Assembly: GCF_963860125.1 (NCBI RefSeq)
Contig: NZ_CAWLFA010000001.1
Coordinates: 248,001 to 312,000, forward strand
DNA length: 64,000 bases
Direction: 5' to 3'
Origin: Picosynechococcus sp. PCC 7002
GTDB taxonomy: Bacteria > Cyanobacteriota > Cyanobacteriia > Cyanobacteriales > MRBY01
Positions within the stretch are counted from its first letter, which is position 1. Each line of letters begins with the position of its first letter. Of the stretch, positions 24,425 through 33,009 are shown piece after piece. The notes below the pieces were generated by a model. It did no database searches. It was given only the letters and a program-made list of their open reading frames with translations, and was not told where the DNA came from. The position numbers and the translations under genes were made by a program.

Positions 24425-25759
24425 TTAATCTTGACAACAGCGGTTCATCAAATCTAAGACATTTTCTACAGCATAGATGGGGGTCTCTAAGGTGATCGCC
24501 ACTTCTGCCACCGTTTTATCATCGAGGAATTTGGCTTCATCGTGCTTAAGCATCACCGTCGGGAGCAAAATGCCATCGCCAAAATCTCGGCCAGCCAGTT
24601 TTTTAATCAAGTCTTCCCCCGTGAGCAGTCCGGTAACCGTAATCGCCTGGCCCCAGTAGTCACTATTTAAGGCTGCTAGGGTAATCGTTAAATTTTCCAC
24701 TTGGTTTAGACGCGCGACAAGGGGTTCAAAGGCTTGTTCTACGGCATTCCCTACGACCCAAGTGAAGTGCTTGGGTTTGGCGATCGCCGACGGTAAAGTC
24801 TCATCGGCGGTGTTGAGAAAATCCCGGATGAACTGGCGAATCGAACCCACCCCATTCCCCAGTTGAGGATAGTCTTCGTAATGGGACTCCGGCGGCAGTT
24901 CTGCCCGTGCAATCAGGAACCACTCATCGGCCAGCCAAGCAAAATTCGTTTGAAACCGTTCCCGGAACTCTGCCTGGAGCGCTGTCACCTGGGCGATCAC
25001 TTCCTGGGCTTTGGCCTGATCAACGGGGCTCAGTTCCGTCAAATTAGGGCGAAAACGAGTTAAACCGACCGGCACCACCGCTGCCGAAATCACAGCGGGT
25101 AAATCTCCCCTGTGAAATTCAGCCAAATCCCGCAATGTTCTTTCTAAATGAGGCCCATCGTTGATCCCAGGACAAACGACGACTTGGGCGTGGATTTGTA
25201 AGCGATGATCCGCAAACCATTGGAGTTGCGTGAGAATTTCCCCGGCGCGGTCATTTTTGAGGAGTTGCCGACGAATCTCCGGCTCAGTGGCATGGACGGA
25301 CACAAACAGGGGCGAGAGGCGCATTTGGTTAATGCGTTGCCATTCCCGCTCGGTCAGGTTGGTCAGGGTGAGATAACTGCCATAGAGAAAGCTGAGGCGA
25401 TAGTCGTCATCTTTTAAGTAGAGGCTTTGGCGTTTGCCGGGGGGCTGCTGGTCGATAAAGCAAAAGGGACAGCGGTTATTGCATTGGATCAAACCGTCAA
25501 AGAGGGCATTTTCAAACTCTAAACCCAGGTCTTCGTCGTAGTCTTTTTCGATTTCGAGGTGATGGGATTTCCCCTTAGCATCGAGGACTTCTAATTCGAG
25601 GTATTCGTCGGCGCAGAGAAATTGATAATCGATGAGATCCCTCGGCTTCATCCCATTGATGGAAACGAGGGCATCACCAGCCTCAAAGCCAATTTCAGCG
25701 GCAATGGAATCGGGGACAACGTGGCAAATTTGGGCGGGCTTGATGGTGGAGACGCTCAT
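24425..25759 (-). CDS. Radical-SAM/DUF512 Fe-S protein with PDZ-like N-terminus
   Basis: The 444-residue protein belongs to the cyanobacterial TIGR03279-type family. Residues ~10-65 form a PDZ-like domain (SIAAEIGFEAGDALVSINGMKPRD). At ~90 comes CNNRCPFCFIDQ, a CX3CX2C cluster motif of radical-SAM type. The DUF512 region (~190-400) includes GLTRFRPNLTELSPVDQAKA and ends in LPTVMLKHDEAKFLDDKT. Its substrate is not known. The gene starts 3 bp after the uppP stop, so it is translationally coupled to, and co-transcribed with, uppP. Confidence 0.88.
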   Translation of the reverse strand: MSVSTIKPAQICHVVPDSIAAEIGFEAGDALVSINGMKPRDLIDYQFLCADEYLELEVLDAKGKSHHLEIEKDYDEDLGLEFENALFDGLIQCNNRCPFCFIDQQPPGKRQSLYLKDDDYRLSFLYGSYLTLTNLTEREWQRINQMRLSPLFVSVHATEPEIRRQLLKNDRAGEILTQLQWFADHRLQIHAQVVVCPGINDGPHLERTLRDLAEFHRGDLPAVISAAVVPVGLTRFRPNLTELSPVDQAKAQEVIAQVTALQAEFRERFQTNFAWLADEWFLIARAELPPESHYEDYPQLGNGVGSIRQFIRDFLNTADETLPSAIAKPKHFTWVVGNAVEQAFEPLVARLNQVENLTITLAALNSDYWGQAITVTGLLTGEDLIKKLAGRDFGDGILLPTVMLKHDEAKFLDDKTVAEVAITLETPIYAVENVLDLMNRCCQD

Positions 25760-25762
25760 GGG

Positions 25763-26731
25763 TTAACGCAGCAGGGTTAATGCCAAGATGATCATACCAA
25801 AGCCCAATCGATACCAGACGAAAACCCAGGTTTGGTGTTTTTGGAGAAATTGGATCAGCCAGGCGATCGCCAAGTAGGAAAACACCGCTGAAGAAATCAG
25901 ACTGACAATCAGGGTGAGGGGCGGCACCGTTGTTAATCCCCCACTCACTAACCCTTGGAATTCCACCAGGCCAGCGATGGTAATAGCCGGAATCCCTAGC
26001 AGAAACGAAAAACGCGCCGCCGTAGCTCGGTCTAGATTCATAAACAAACCCGCTGTAATCGTCGAACCAGACCGCGACACTCCGGGGATGACAGCGAGGG
26101 CTTGGGCGCAGCCCATGAGAATACCATCCTTGAGGCTGAGCTGGTCAAAGGCGCGTTGGTGCCGGGGATAACGTTCGGCAAGGGCTAACAAAATCGCCAT
26201 CACAATGGAGGCGATCGCAATGGCGGTTAAGCTGCGCAACGGTGACGCGTCATAGTTAGGGACAAAAATTTTCAGCAGCAGACCCACACCAAGAATCGGG
26301 AAAGTCCCCCACACAATGCCCCAAAACATGCGCCACTCTTGTTTTTGCCAATCTTTTTGTTGCCAAGCTTGCCAGGCCCCACCAATGACCTGCCGTAAAT
26401 CTTGCCAGAAATAACCCAGCACAGCGACGATGCTCCCCAGTTGAATCACGGCGGTGAGAGCCACCCCTGGATCGGGCCAACCGAGGGCCACGGGGATCAC
26501 CTTGAGGTGAGCAGTGCTACTGATGGGGATGAATTCGGTTAAGCCTTGCACCAATCCTAAAATAATCCCTTGGAACCAATTGAACTGTACCGGGGCGATC
26601 GCCAACGTATTTTCGGGCGTTGCCGCATTGATGCGCAGATGCCAAAAGCTAATCAACAGAAATAGAACCAAGCCGAGGGCCACCATACTGCTGAACTCAA
26701 ACCAGTGCCGTTGTTGCTTTTTTTTGAGCAT
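25763..26731 (-). CDS. uppP: Undecaprenyl-diphosphatase
   Basis: The 322-residue membrane enzyme recycles undecaprenyl diphosphate to the monophosphate carrier for peptidoglycan and surface glycans. The catalytic motifs are GLVQGLTEFIPISSTAHL (the E/Q-rich motif and S-x-S) and PGVSRSGSTITAGL (the arginine motif). About eight to nine membrane helices are predicted. It is longer than the ~270-residue E. coli protein because of an extra N-terminal helix (residues ~10-35). It lies upstream of the DUF512 gene with a 3-bp gap. The supplied carrier would serve the glycosyltransferases in this window. Confidence 0.93.
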   Translation of the reverse strand: MLKKKQQRHWFEFSSMVALGLVLFLLISFWHLRINAATPENTLAIAPVQFNWFQGIILGLVQGLTEFIPISSTAHLKVIPVALGWPDPGVALTAVIQLGSIVAVLGYFWQDLRQVIGGAWQAWQQKDWQKQEWRMFWGIVWGTFPILGVGLLLKIFVPNYDASPLRSLTAIAIASIVMAILLALAERYPRHQRAFDQLSLKDGILMGCAQALAVIPGVSRSGSTITAGLFMNLDRATAARFSFLLGIPAITIAGLVEFQGLVSGGLTTVPPLTLIVSLISSAVFSYLAIAWLIQFLQKHQTWVFVWYRLGFGMIILALTLLR

Positions 26732-26978
26732 TGATGTCGCTTCCCTTGGGCGTCGGGTAAATCTGCCTCAACTACTCTAGTCAATCTGGTTGACCTTGAC
26801 TAGCTTTTAGAAAAATCCGGCCTGGGGATTCCCCACTCGGAGGTTAAATCCTCGGCGATCGCCCCTCAGAAATGGCAAAATCAGGCAAATTTCCCGTCCT
26901 CTTTATGAGAAAATCGGGAGTCATAAGTTAAAATTCATTAATAAATATTTACAAGTTATTGTTACAAACCACTTTGTT

Positions 26979-27680
26979 TTGCTGAACCATCCTCTTTTCT
27001 CTGTCGGTGCAGTGTATGTTCTCAAGCGACAACAGGATCTCCGCCGCAATATTCCCCTGCTAATTTGCCTCGCGTCGGGCTTCTTGGTTTCTGTGCCTGT
27101 TTTTTTCCAAGCCCCCCTGGTCAGGACAGCTCCCTGGCTGAGTTTGGCCTTGACTCTCCTCTGGGTAGCGATCGCCTGTGGCCTCCGGCAGCGAGAAAAT
27201 ACCGAAATTTGGGGTGATCTCCTCTGGGGTTTTAGCTGGAGTTGGTTAGCCGGAGCCATCTATTGGGGCTGGTTGCGCTACGAACCCTTTTTACATCTTC
27301 CGGTGGAGGCAATTGGGCTACCCTTTGCCCTGTGGGGCCTGTGGCAAAAGCGGGGCTTGGTGGGACATTTGTTTTACCTGGGTTCCCTTCTTGGTACGGC
27401 GATCACCGACATTTACTTTTATCTCACGGATTTGATCCCCTACTGGCGCAAGCTCATGTATGCTGAGCCGGATTTTGTGATGCCTATTTTCCAGGCGGCC
27501 TTGGCCCAGATGCAGACCCTCTGGGGCATCAGTTGGGCGGTTGTTCTAGTGAATTTATTGATCGGCATTAGTTGGTGGGCCTTCCGTCAGCCCCAAATTC
27601 CCTACTGGAGTTTCGCCGGAGCCGTAGTCAGTACCCTCCTCGTCGATGGTCTGTTCTGGATTGCTGCCTGCTTCGCCTAG
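26979..27680 (+). CDS. DUF3120 membrane protein
   Basis: The ~230-residue protein has six to seven hydrophobic segments and the WGDLLWGFSWSWLAGAIYWGWLRYEPF block characteristic of DUF3120, a cyanobacterium- and plastid-associated family without assigned function. Further blocks are LPVEAIGLPFALWGL and DIYFYLTDLIPYWRKLM. No ATG is available at the start; a TTG at 26979 or a GTG at 27012 is likely used. The last 126 bp overlap the 3' end of lipB on the other strand, so the two C-terminal ends are coded antisense to each other. Confidence 0.8.
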   Translation: MLNHPLFSVGAVYVLKRQQDLRRNIPLLICLASGFLVSVPVFFQAPLVRTAPWLSLALTLLWVAIACGLRQRENTEIWGDLLWGFSWSWLAGAIYWGWLRYEPFLHLPVEAIGLPFALWGLWQKRGLVGHLFYLGSLLGTAITDIYFYLTDLIPYWRKLMYAEPDFVMPIFQAALAQMQTLWGISWAVVLVNLLIGISWWAFRQPQIPYWSFAGAVVSTLLVDGLFWIAACFA

Positions 27681-28436
27681 GAGATCCTGCTGCTTGATCA
27701 TCTCTAACTGAAAAACTTCGCCAAAAATCTTCGGTAAATCTTCGCGCACCTGGGCTAAGGTAATATCCGGTAAAAACTGCTGCAAACTCCCCACTGGGCG
27801 ATCGCCAATGCCGCAAGGAATAATCCGTTTAAATCCCGCCAAATCCGGGCAAACATTCAGGGCAAACCCATGCATCGTAATCCAGCGCTTCACCTTGATG
27901 CCAATGGCTGCCACCTTATGACCCTCGACCCACACCCCAGTTAGTCCAGGAATTCGTTCTCCCACCAAGCCATAGCGCGCCAAAAGCCGAATTAAGACCT
28001 CTTCCAATTGCCGCAGATACCAATGCAGATCCTGTTGGTGGCGACGCAAATTCAAAATCGGATAACCGATCAATTGTCCCGGACAATGGTACGTCACTTC
28101 GCCGCCCCGTTCTGTCCGATGCAATTCCACGTCTGCGGTTTCCGGGGAAAATTTCACAAAATCCAGCTTTGAACCTGTCCCTAGGGTATAGACCGGAAAG
28201 TGTTCCAGCAGCAGTAAAACATCACTCAACTGCCCATCCCGTAGGCGTGCTTCCACCAGTTGTTGTTGCTGTGCCCAAGCTTCGGTGTAAGGCCAAATTC
28301 CCCCTTGATAAAATAGACAAGAAGAGAAAGGGGGTGAATTGATATGACGCAATGTCAAGGGATCCGACAAAACATTAAAAGTCATCAAGGGGCGATCGCC
28401 TTTTGGCAAAACAATGTTAGATATTGTCCTCACCAT
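27555..28436 (-). CDS. lipB: Lipoyl(octanoyl) transferase
   Basis: The protein has up to 293 residues and transfers octanoyl from acyl carrier protein to lipoyl domains. The motifs are LLLEHFPVYTLG, RTERGGEVTYHCPGQLIGYPI (with the catalytic-site His/Gly region), GVWVEGHKVAAIGIKVKRWITMHGFALNV (catalytic Lys) and IIPCGI (catalytic Cys). The core ends near residue 245. A low-complexity acidic tail of ~45 residues follows and is the part overlapping the DUF3120 gene. The start could also be the ATG at 28385; neither has a strong ribosome-binding site. lrtA is divergent upstream. Confidence 0.92.
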   Translation of the reverse strand: MVRTISNIVLPKGDRPLMTFNVLSDPLTLRHINSPPFSSCLFYQGGIWPYTEAWAQQQQLVEARLRDGQLSDVLLLLEHFPVYTLGTGSKLDFVKFSPETADVELHRTERGGEVTYHCPGQLIGYPILNLRRHQQDLHWYLRQLEEVLIRLLARYGLVGERIPGLTGVWVEGHKVAAIGIKVKRWITMHGFALNVCPDLAGFKRIIPCGIGDRPVGSLQQFLPDITLAQVREDLPKIFGEVFQLEMIKQQDLLGEAGSNPEQTIDEEGTDYGSGETPVGNLGLTEGPPTNADQ

Positions 28437-28910
28437 AGCAAAGAGTTAAGAACTGTAAAAGCTTCCGGGCTTTCTTAATGTTTCAAAAAAGATAAATTGA
28501 CAAGGCCCAAAGGCAAAACCTACAATTAAAACTATAGAGAGAAAGAGATAAATCCTAAAAATTCCCAGTCAATAAGTTGTCAGCAACTAATTTTCTCCAA
28601 AAGAACTAAAAACCGCTTAATTTTCAGTTTGTTTATCTCGTCAAAAAAAGTTTCTCTAGTATTCAAACCTACGCTAATACTTGTAGAAGTGTTGCGTAAT
28701 ATTAAACGGACGGATCTATATATGACGCCACCACAATAGTTTTTCGCCTTGAAGAAACCTTGCTAGAATAACGAAACACTTCACCAACAAGTTCTTGTTT
28801 ACACCAGTCATTTCATTGCGAATTTTCTTAGGCTTAAAATCCAGATTTCATTCGTAAATTGTGTACAAAGTAAACTTGTTTTATCCATTCAGATGGAGTA
28901 ACCAGAGACT
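28437..28910 (+). promoter_or_regulatory. Long lrtA leader and lipB/lrtA divergent region
   Basis: These 474 bp carry no credible ORF. They are AT-rich and hold the start signals for lipB (minus) and lrtA (plus). lrtA was first described in Synechococcus PCC 7002 as a light-repressed transcript whose long untranslated leader controls mRNA stability, so much of this stretch is probably that leader. I could not place the promoter with confidence. Confidence 0.55.
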
Positions 28911-29492
28911 ATGAAGCTATTGATCCAAGGCAACAACATTGCAGTAACTGAATCGATCCATGACTATGTTGAAAGTAAGCTTGAAAAAGCAACCAAGCAC
29001 TTTCAAACCTTCGCCACAAAAGTAGATGTGCACTTGTCTGTTGCTAACAATGCTCGCATTACCGACAAGCATAAAGCTGAAGTTACTGTTTACGCCAATG
29101 GTACAGTGATTCGCGCCCAGGAAGGCAGTGAAAATCTCTACGCCAGCATTGACCTTGTTTCTGATAAAATCGCCCGCCAACTCCGCAAATATAAAGAGAA
29201 AAATTTTGGCAAGAAAACCCACGTTCAGGAAAAAACCAGTGAAGTGTTACCTGAGGATCCGGTGCCAGATAATCTCATTGGCGATCGCGCCCCAGAGCTT
29301 CCCTCTGAAGTGGTACGGATGAAGTATTTTGCGATGCCCCCCATGACCATTGATGAGGCTTTAGAGCAGTTGCAGTTGGTAGACCACGACTTCTATATGT
29401 TCTTGAACAAAGACACAAACGCTATCAATGTGATCTATATCCGCAACCACGGTGGTTATGGTGTAATCCAACCACGCTTGGGCAAAGAATAG
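28911..29492 (+). CDS. lrtA: Long-form ribosome hibernation factor (light-repressed LrtA)
   Basis: The 193-residue protein binds 30S subunits and promotes inactive 100S ribosome dimers in the dark or at rest. The N-terminal HPF domain (1-~100) starts MKLLIQGNNIAVTESIHDYV and includes KVDVHLSVANN and AEVTVYANGTVIRAQE. A charged linker follows. The C-terminal dimerisation domain (~130-193) has RMKYFAMPPMTIDEALEQLQ and FYMFLNKDTNAINVIYIRN. Its length is that of the long HPF form. It has a long leader and its own terminator, so it is monocistronic. Confidence 0.95.
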   Translation: MKLLIQGNNIAVTESIHDYVESKLEKATKHFQTFATKVDVHLSVANNARITDKHKAEVTVYANGTVIRAQEGSENLYASIDLVSDKIARQLRKYKEKNFGKKTHVQEKTSEVLPEDPVPDNLIGDRAPELPSEVVRMKYFAMPPMTIDEALEQLQLVDHDFYMFLNKDTNAINVIYIRNHGGYGVIQPRLGKE

Positions 29493-29571
29493 TTGATTTT
29501 TTCCAGGTTCATTTAATGGCTTTTAGACAATAGTTATTATTTGGATCATCGGCAAATCTAATCCCTGATGT

Positions 29572-29608
29572 AAAGGAAAGTTTTTTAACATAAAGCTTTC
29601 CTTTTTTA
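29572..29608 (+). terminator. Intrinsic terminator of lrtA
   Basis: The AAAGGAAAG arm (29572-29580) pairs with CTTTCC(TTT) from 29596, and a T run follows. It lies about 80 bp past the lrtA stop. Confidence 0.75.
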
Positions 29609-29653
29609 TTGCTTCTTTTTTGTGAGTTATCAGAGACTAATTAACTTAAATAG

Positions 29654-30442
29654 TTAGCAAATTTGGTATTGAACCATTGCGCCCCGTTGCACCTGAAAAA
29701 AGTGTTGGGCATTACCTTGATTTACACTGATTTCTAACCAACCATGGCTTCCTACCAAGGCACAGGGATGATTTTTCGGTACATCTCCATAGGTACAAAC
29801 CAGGGGAATTTGTTGACCCGCTAACGTTGCTTGGCCCTGATTATTTGCACATACAGTATTGGGAATGGTGGTAATCAAGTTCCCAAAGTGGTCAATGTGC
29901 TGAATTATCCCGGTGTAGGACTTGCCATTGCTCTGATAGGGGGGAACATCTAAACGAATGATTTCTGCTGATTTAAGGGGACGACCCAGCTTGGATAAAG
30001 GAACGCCCAGGGAAAGATGGGCTGCCACTGGCGCGAAAATGTCCCGGCCATGGAAAGTGTGACTCAGGTTTTCCCTCAGGGGCGATCGCCAATACTGGGG
30101 ATTATCCAGTTCTACCGCCGCAATAATGGCATCATCTGCAAACAAACCGCTCCCTAGACCGTTATTTGGCCCCACAAAATAACCTTGGTTCAATTCCACG
30201 ACGATCGCCTGGCGGTTAGTGCCCACCCCCGGATCCACAACGCCCACGAAGATTGTTTCCGGCGGGAAATAAGGCGCTGCACTCAACAGACAAAAGCGAC
30301 CAGCCCACAGATCCTGGGGCGGAACATTGTGGCTGAGATCAATCACTAGGGCTTGGGGGGCGATCGCCGCCATGACCCCCTTCATTGTCCCCACATAGCC
30401 GTCTTGTAAACCGAAATCTGTCACTAAGGCGATCGCCATCAT
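29654..30442 (-). CDS. SAM hydrolase (adenosine-forming), DUF62 family
   Basis: The ~262-residue protein is of the S-adenosylmethionine hydroxide adenosyltransferase family, relatives of fluorinase/chlorinase that hydrolyse SAM to adenosine and methionine. Motifs are ALVTDFGLQDGYVGTMKGV (Asp for the ribose), IFVGVVDPGVGTNRQAI and YFVGPNNGLGSG. The C-terminal domain includes GIIQHIDHFGNLITTIP, with the HxDxFGN block that supports hydrolase activity. The gene begins with two adjacent ATG codons (30442 and 30439). Its cellular role in cyanobacteria is unclear. Confidence 0.88.
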   Translation of the reverse strand: MMAIALVTDFGLQDGYVGTMKGVMAAIAPQALVIDLSHNVPPQDLWAGRFCLLSAAPYFPPETIFVGVVDPGVGTNRQAIVVELNQGYFVGPNNGLGSGLFADDAIIAAVELDNPQYWRSPLRENLSHTFHGRDIFAPVAAHLSLGVPLSKLGRPLKSAEIIRLDVPPYQSNGKSYTGIIQHIDHFGNLITTIPNTVCANNQGQATLAGQQIPLVCTYGDVPKNHPCALVGSHGWLEISVNQGNAQHFFQVQRGAMVQYQIC

Positions 30443-30527
30443 GTTTTAAGTATTTTGTAGTATTTGATACAGTTTAATCTGAAGCCTGTTACTCTAAAAA
30501 TAGCCAATTATCCCCAGCGAGAAGATC

Positions 30528-30692
30528 ATGTTTAGAAACGTTCAACAGCAAATCGTCAAGCAAATTAAACGCACCCACCGCGAAAACCTCAAGAAAAATT
30601 TGCAGCATCGCCTCGAAGCCGCCCGGAATTCCGGCAATGACCACCTCGTGCAGCAGTTAGAAGCGGAGGCCCAGTACCTTGGGATCGGTTAA
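30528..30692 (+). CDS. Small basic helical protein, 54 residues
   Basis: An ATG with a GAGAAG ribosome-binding site opens a 54-codon frame. It starts MFRNVQQQIVKQIKRTHREN, is followed by KKNLQHRLEAARNSGND, and ends EAEAQYLGIG. The composition is strongly helical, basic in the first half and acidic near the end. Codon use matches the neighbours and a strong terminator follows at 30738, so it is very likely a real gene. I do not recognise a named family; RNA or ribosome binding is a guess from composition only. Confidence 0.7.
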   Translation: MFRNVQQQIVKQIKRTHRENLKKNLQHRLEAARNSGNDHLVQQLEAEAQYLGIG

Positions 30693-30737
30693 ACAATATT
30701 CATCTCAGTCGAATAATTTTTTTACCAAAACAAGAAA

Positions 30738-30772
30738 AAAAGGGAGTGTTGAAAAACATTCCCTTTTCTTTC
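30738..30772. terminator. Bidirectional terminator between the small gene and guaB3
   Basis: The GGGAGTG arm (30742-30748) pairs with CATTCCC (30757-30763, one G-U pair). A-rich and T-rich tracts flank both sides, so it can stop transcripts of both convergent genes. Confidence 0.8.
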
Positions 30773-30859
30773 GGTTAATTTGATGGATTTGCTTAAAACG
30801 AAGGCTCACTTTTCAAAAAGCTAAACCTCCAGGCCGAAAATCAGCAATCGTTGCCGAGC

Positions 30860-32023
30860 CTATTTACCCATGCCCAGTTTTTGGGCTTTTTGGTAGACCT
30901 TCCCTTCTGTCAACAGCGAAGGAGCAATTACTACTTCTACCTGTTGCATTTCCTTGATATTTTTGGCGCCGAGGGTTCCCATACTTGTTTTGAGAGCGCC
31001 CAAGAGATTGTGGGTTCCATCATCAAGTTTCGCTGGCCCCGTCATAATCTGGGTAATCGTGCCAGTTGTCCCCACATTAATCCGAGTTCCCCGGGGTAGT
31101 ACAGGGCTAGGTGTAGCCATCCCCCAGTGGAAACCGCGACCCGGTGCTTCCGCCGCACGGGCAATGGGAGACCCAATCATTACTGCATCTGCCCCAGAAG
31201 CAATACATTTACAAATATCGCCACCAGTAACAATTCCACCATCGGCAATGATCGGCACATAGCGGCCAGATTCTTTCTCATAATCATCGCGGGCCGCAGA
31301 ACAATCAGCAACTGCGGTTGCCTGGGGAACACCAACTCCAAGCACACCACGGGAAGTACAAGCCGCTCCGGGGCCAATCCCCACGAGCACGGCCGCTGCC
31401 CCTGCACGCATCAGTTCCAACGCTGCATCATAGGTAACGCAGTTCCCCAGGACAACTGGAATGGGCAGTTCAGAACAAAGTTTGTGCAAGTTTAGGGGGA
31501 CAATCCCTTCAGGAGATAGGTGAGAAGTAGAAACTACCGTTGCTTGGATAAAGAGAATATCGGCCCCAGCATCAGCGACAATTTTGCCATATTTGGTGGC
31601 ACCGACAGGGGTAAGACTCACTGCAGCGAGGCCGTTTTGAGCCTTGATTTCTTGGATGCGTTTCTGGATTAGCTCCGGTTGGATCGGCTTGGAATAGAGC
31701 TCTTGCATTAAGCCGACAAACTCGGTTTTATCAACTGCGGCGATCCGATCAAGGACTGGGTTGGGGTCTTCATAACGGGTTTGGAGTCCCTCAAGGTTCA
31801 ATACGCCCATTGCACCCAAATCAGAAAGCAGCGCTGCCATTTTTACATCGACAACGCCATCCATTGCACTGGCTAAAATTGGGATATTTAGCTTAATTCC
31901 ACCAATTTCGAGACTGGTATCTGCCAGTTCAGGGTCTAGGGTACGACCGCCCGGAACGAGGGCAATCTCATCGAATCCGTAAGCACGACGAGCTGTTTTG
32001 CCACGACCAATTTGAATGTCCAC
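30860..32023 (-). CDS. guaB3: GuaB3-family IMP dehydrogenase-related protein
   Basis: The 387-residue (beta/alpha)8 protein of the IMP dehydrogenase/GMP reductase superfamily lacks the CBS pair of GuaB. The catalytic loop is GIGPGAACTSRGVLGVG with the active-site Cys. The phosphate-binding block is PIIADGGIVTGGDICKCIASGADAVMIG. The N-terminus MDIQIGRGKTARRAYGFDEI is typical of the GuaB3 clade of cyanobacteria and actinobacteria. Recent work on this clade supports IMP dehydrogenase activity in some members; I treat the exact substrate as likely IMP. Confidence 0.9.
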   Translation of the reverse strand: MDIQIGRGKTARRAYGFDEIALVPGGRTLDPELADTSLEIGGIKLNIPILASAMDGVVDVKMAALLSDLGAMGVLNLEGLQTRYEDPNPVLDRIAAVDKTEFVGLMQELYSKPIQPELIQKRIQEIKAQNGLAAVSLTPVGATKYGKIVADAGADILFIQATVVSTSHLSPEGIVPLNLHKLCSELPIPVVLGNCVTYDAALELMRAGAAAVLVGIGPGAACTSRGVLGVGVPQATAVADCSAARDDYEKESGRYVPIIADGGIVTGGDICKCIASGADAVMIGSPIARAAEAPGRGFHWGMATPSPVLPRGTRINVGTTGTITQIMTGPAKLDDGTHNLLGALKTSMGTLGAKNIKEMQQVEVVIAPSLLTEGKVYQKAQKLGMGK

Positions 32024-32485
32024 TCTTACTCCTTAATGATTGCCAAAACTTAAATGTGTCAGTCTAGGATAACTGATTGCTTGCATTTTCTTACAAAAAA
32101 GCGACCATCAGACGTCAATCTTTCTGGAGGCTGAATTTTGGGCTTGGTGCTGGTGACTCAGTTCGTGTGTAGATTCACGTAAAAGCAACTCGATGAACTA
32201 GCTTCATTTTCACGAAAGCGAACAATCATCTCTCCTAGTTAAAAATCACTTTGTTGCAAAAGAATTGACAGATAAGAGTGAGAATTAGAGTGAAAAATGA
32301 CTAGGATTTTGATTGTCGGATCCAAAGAAGTGGTAGAGAATATTCTGGGAAAGAGGCTCCCAAGGTGTTGAAACTTGAGAGGTTGCTAAAGGGTTCTAAA
32401 ATTTTTCCTGGGGAAAGATTTTGTCTTTAAAAAAGATTTACGGGTGATTGGCGATCGCCAAGGGACTATCGACCATTAAGCGGCC
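32024..32485. other. Intergenic region, possible decayed short ORF
   Basis: These 462 bp lie between guaB3 and the zinc-ribbon gene. The plus strand has an ATG at 32297 (MTRILIVGSKEVVENILGK...) that stops at 32371. A shift of frame at about 32365 lets reading continue to 32430. This may be a gene remnant or chance. Otherwise there is no tRNA, terminator or repeat that I can support. Confidence 0.35.
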
Positions 32486-32662
32486 CTAGAAACTATAAAG
32501 GCCAGGGGCATAGGATTCGACAACATTACCGGTTTCTTCACAGCTCACCATTAAATAATCGCAGGTTTCACAAGTTGTTTCCCGCAGGCTAGAGTTGTGT
32601 AAATAACGGCGCAGAGCTGGAGCACCACAGTTCGGACAGGGGAGCGAATATGAACAATCCAT
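32486..32662 (-). CDS. Small zinc-ribbon protein
   Basis: The 58-residue protein starts at the ATG at 32662 (MDCSYSLPCPNCGAPALRR), preceded by CAGGA at normal spacing. Two CxxC pairs, CPNC and CETC, form a rubredoxin-like zinc ribbon. The ending GNVVESYAPGLYSF is neutral. An additional Cys sits at residue 3. Zinc-ribbon proteins of this size are common in cyanobacteria and have no assigned role; it could be a transcription or translation accessory factor. Confidence 0.75.
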   Translation of the reverse strand: MDCSYSLPCPNCGAPALRRYLHNSSLRETTCETCDYLMVSCEETGNVVESYAPGLYSF

Positions 32663-33009
32663 AGCTTTGTCCTGAATTCTAAAAAAATTAAGGTCGGTGA
32701 TTTTGAGGGTCGTTTGAAGTTTCATTAAAAAGCTTTTAAATGCAATTGAGTTGATCCCAAGAATATTCTCTTACCTTTTTCTTTGATCCTAAACATACTT
32801 AAGACTAATTTAAGTTTTTACCGAAAAATAGTCAAAAGCAGTTTTGGGTTTTCCGTACTTTTAAGTAAAGGTTAACAAAAAAACATTAAGTTTGTCGTCC
32901 CTTTAAAAGAGTGTGAGCCTCCGTCGGGACACATCTTTCACAAGGCCAGTGAACCTTAGCAGTGGGGGAATGGGATAAGATGACGGGCAGTCATTGTCTA
33001 TGAAAAATT

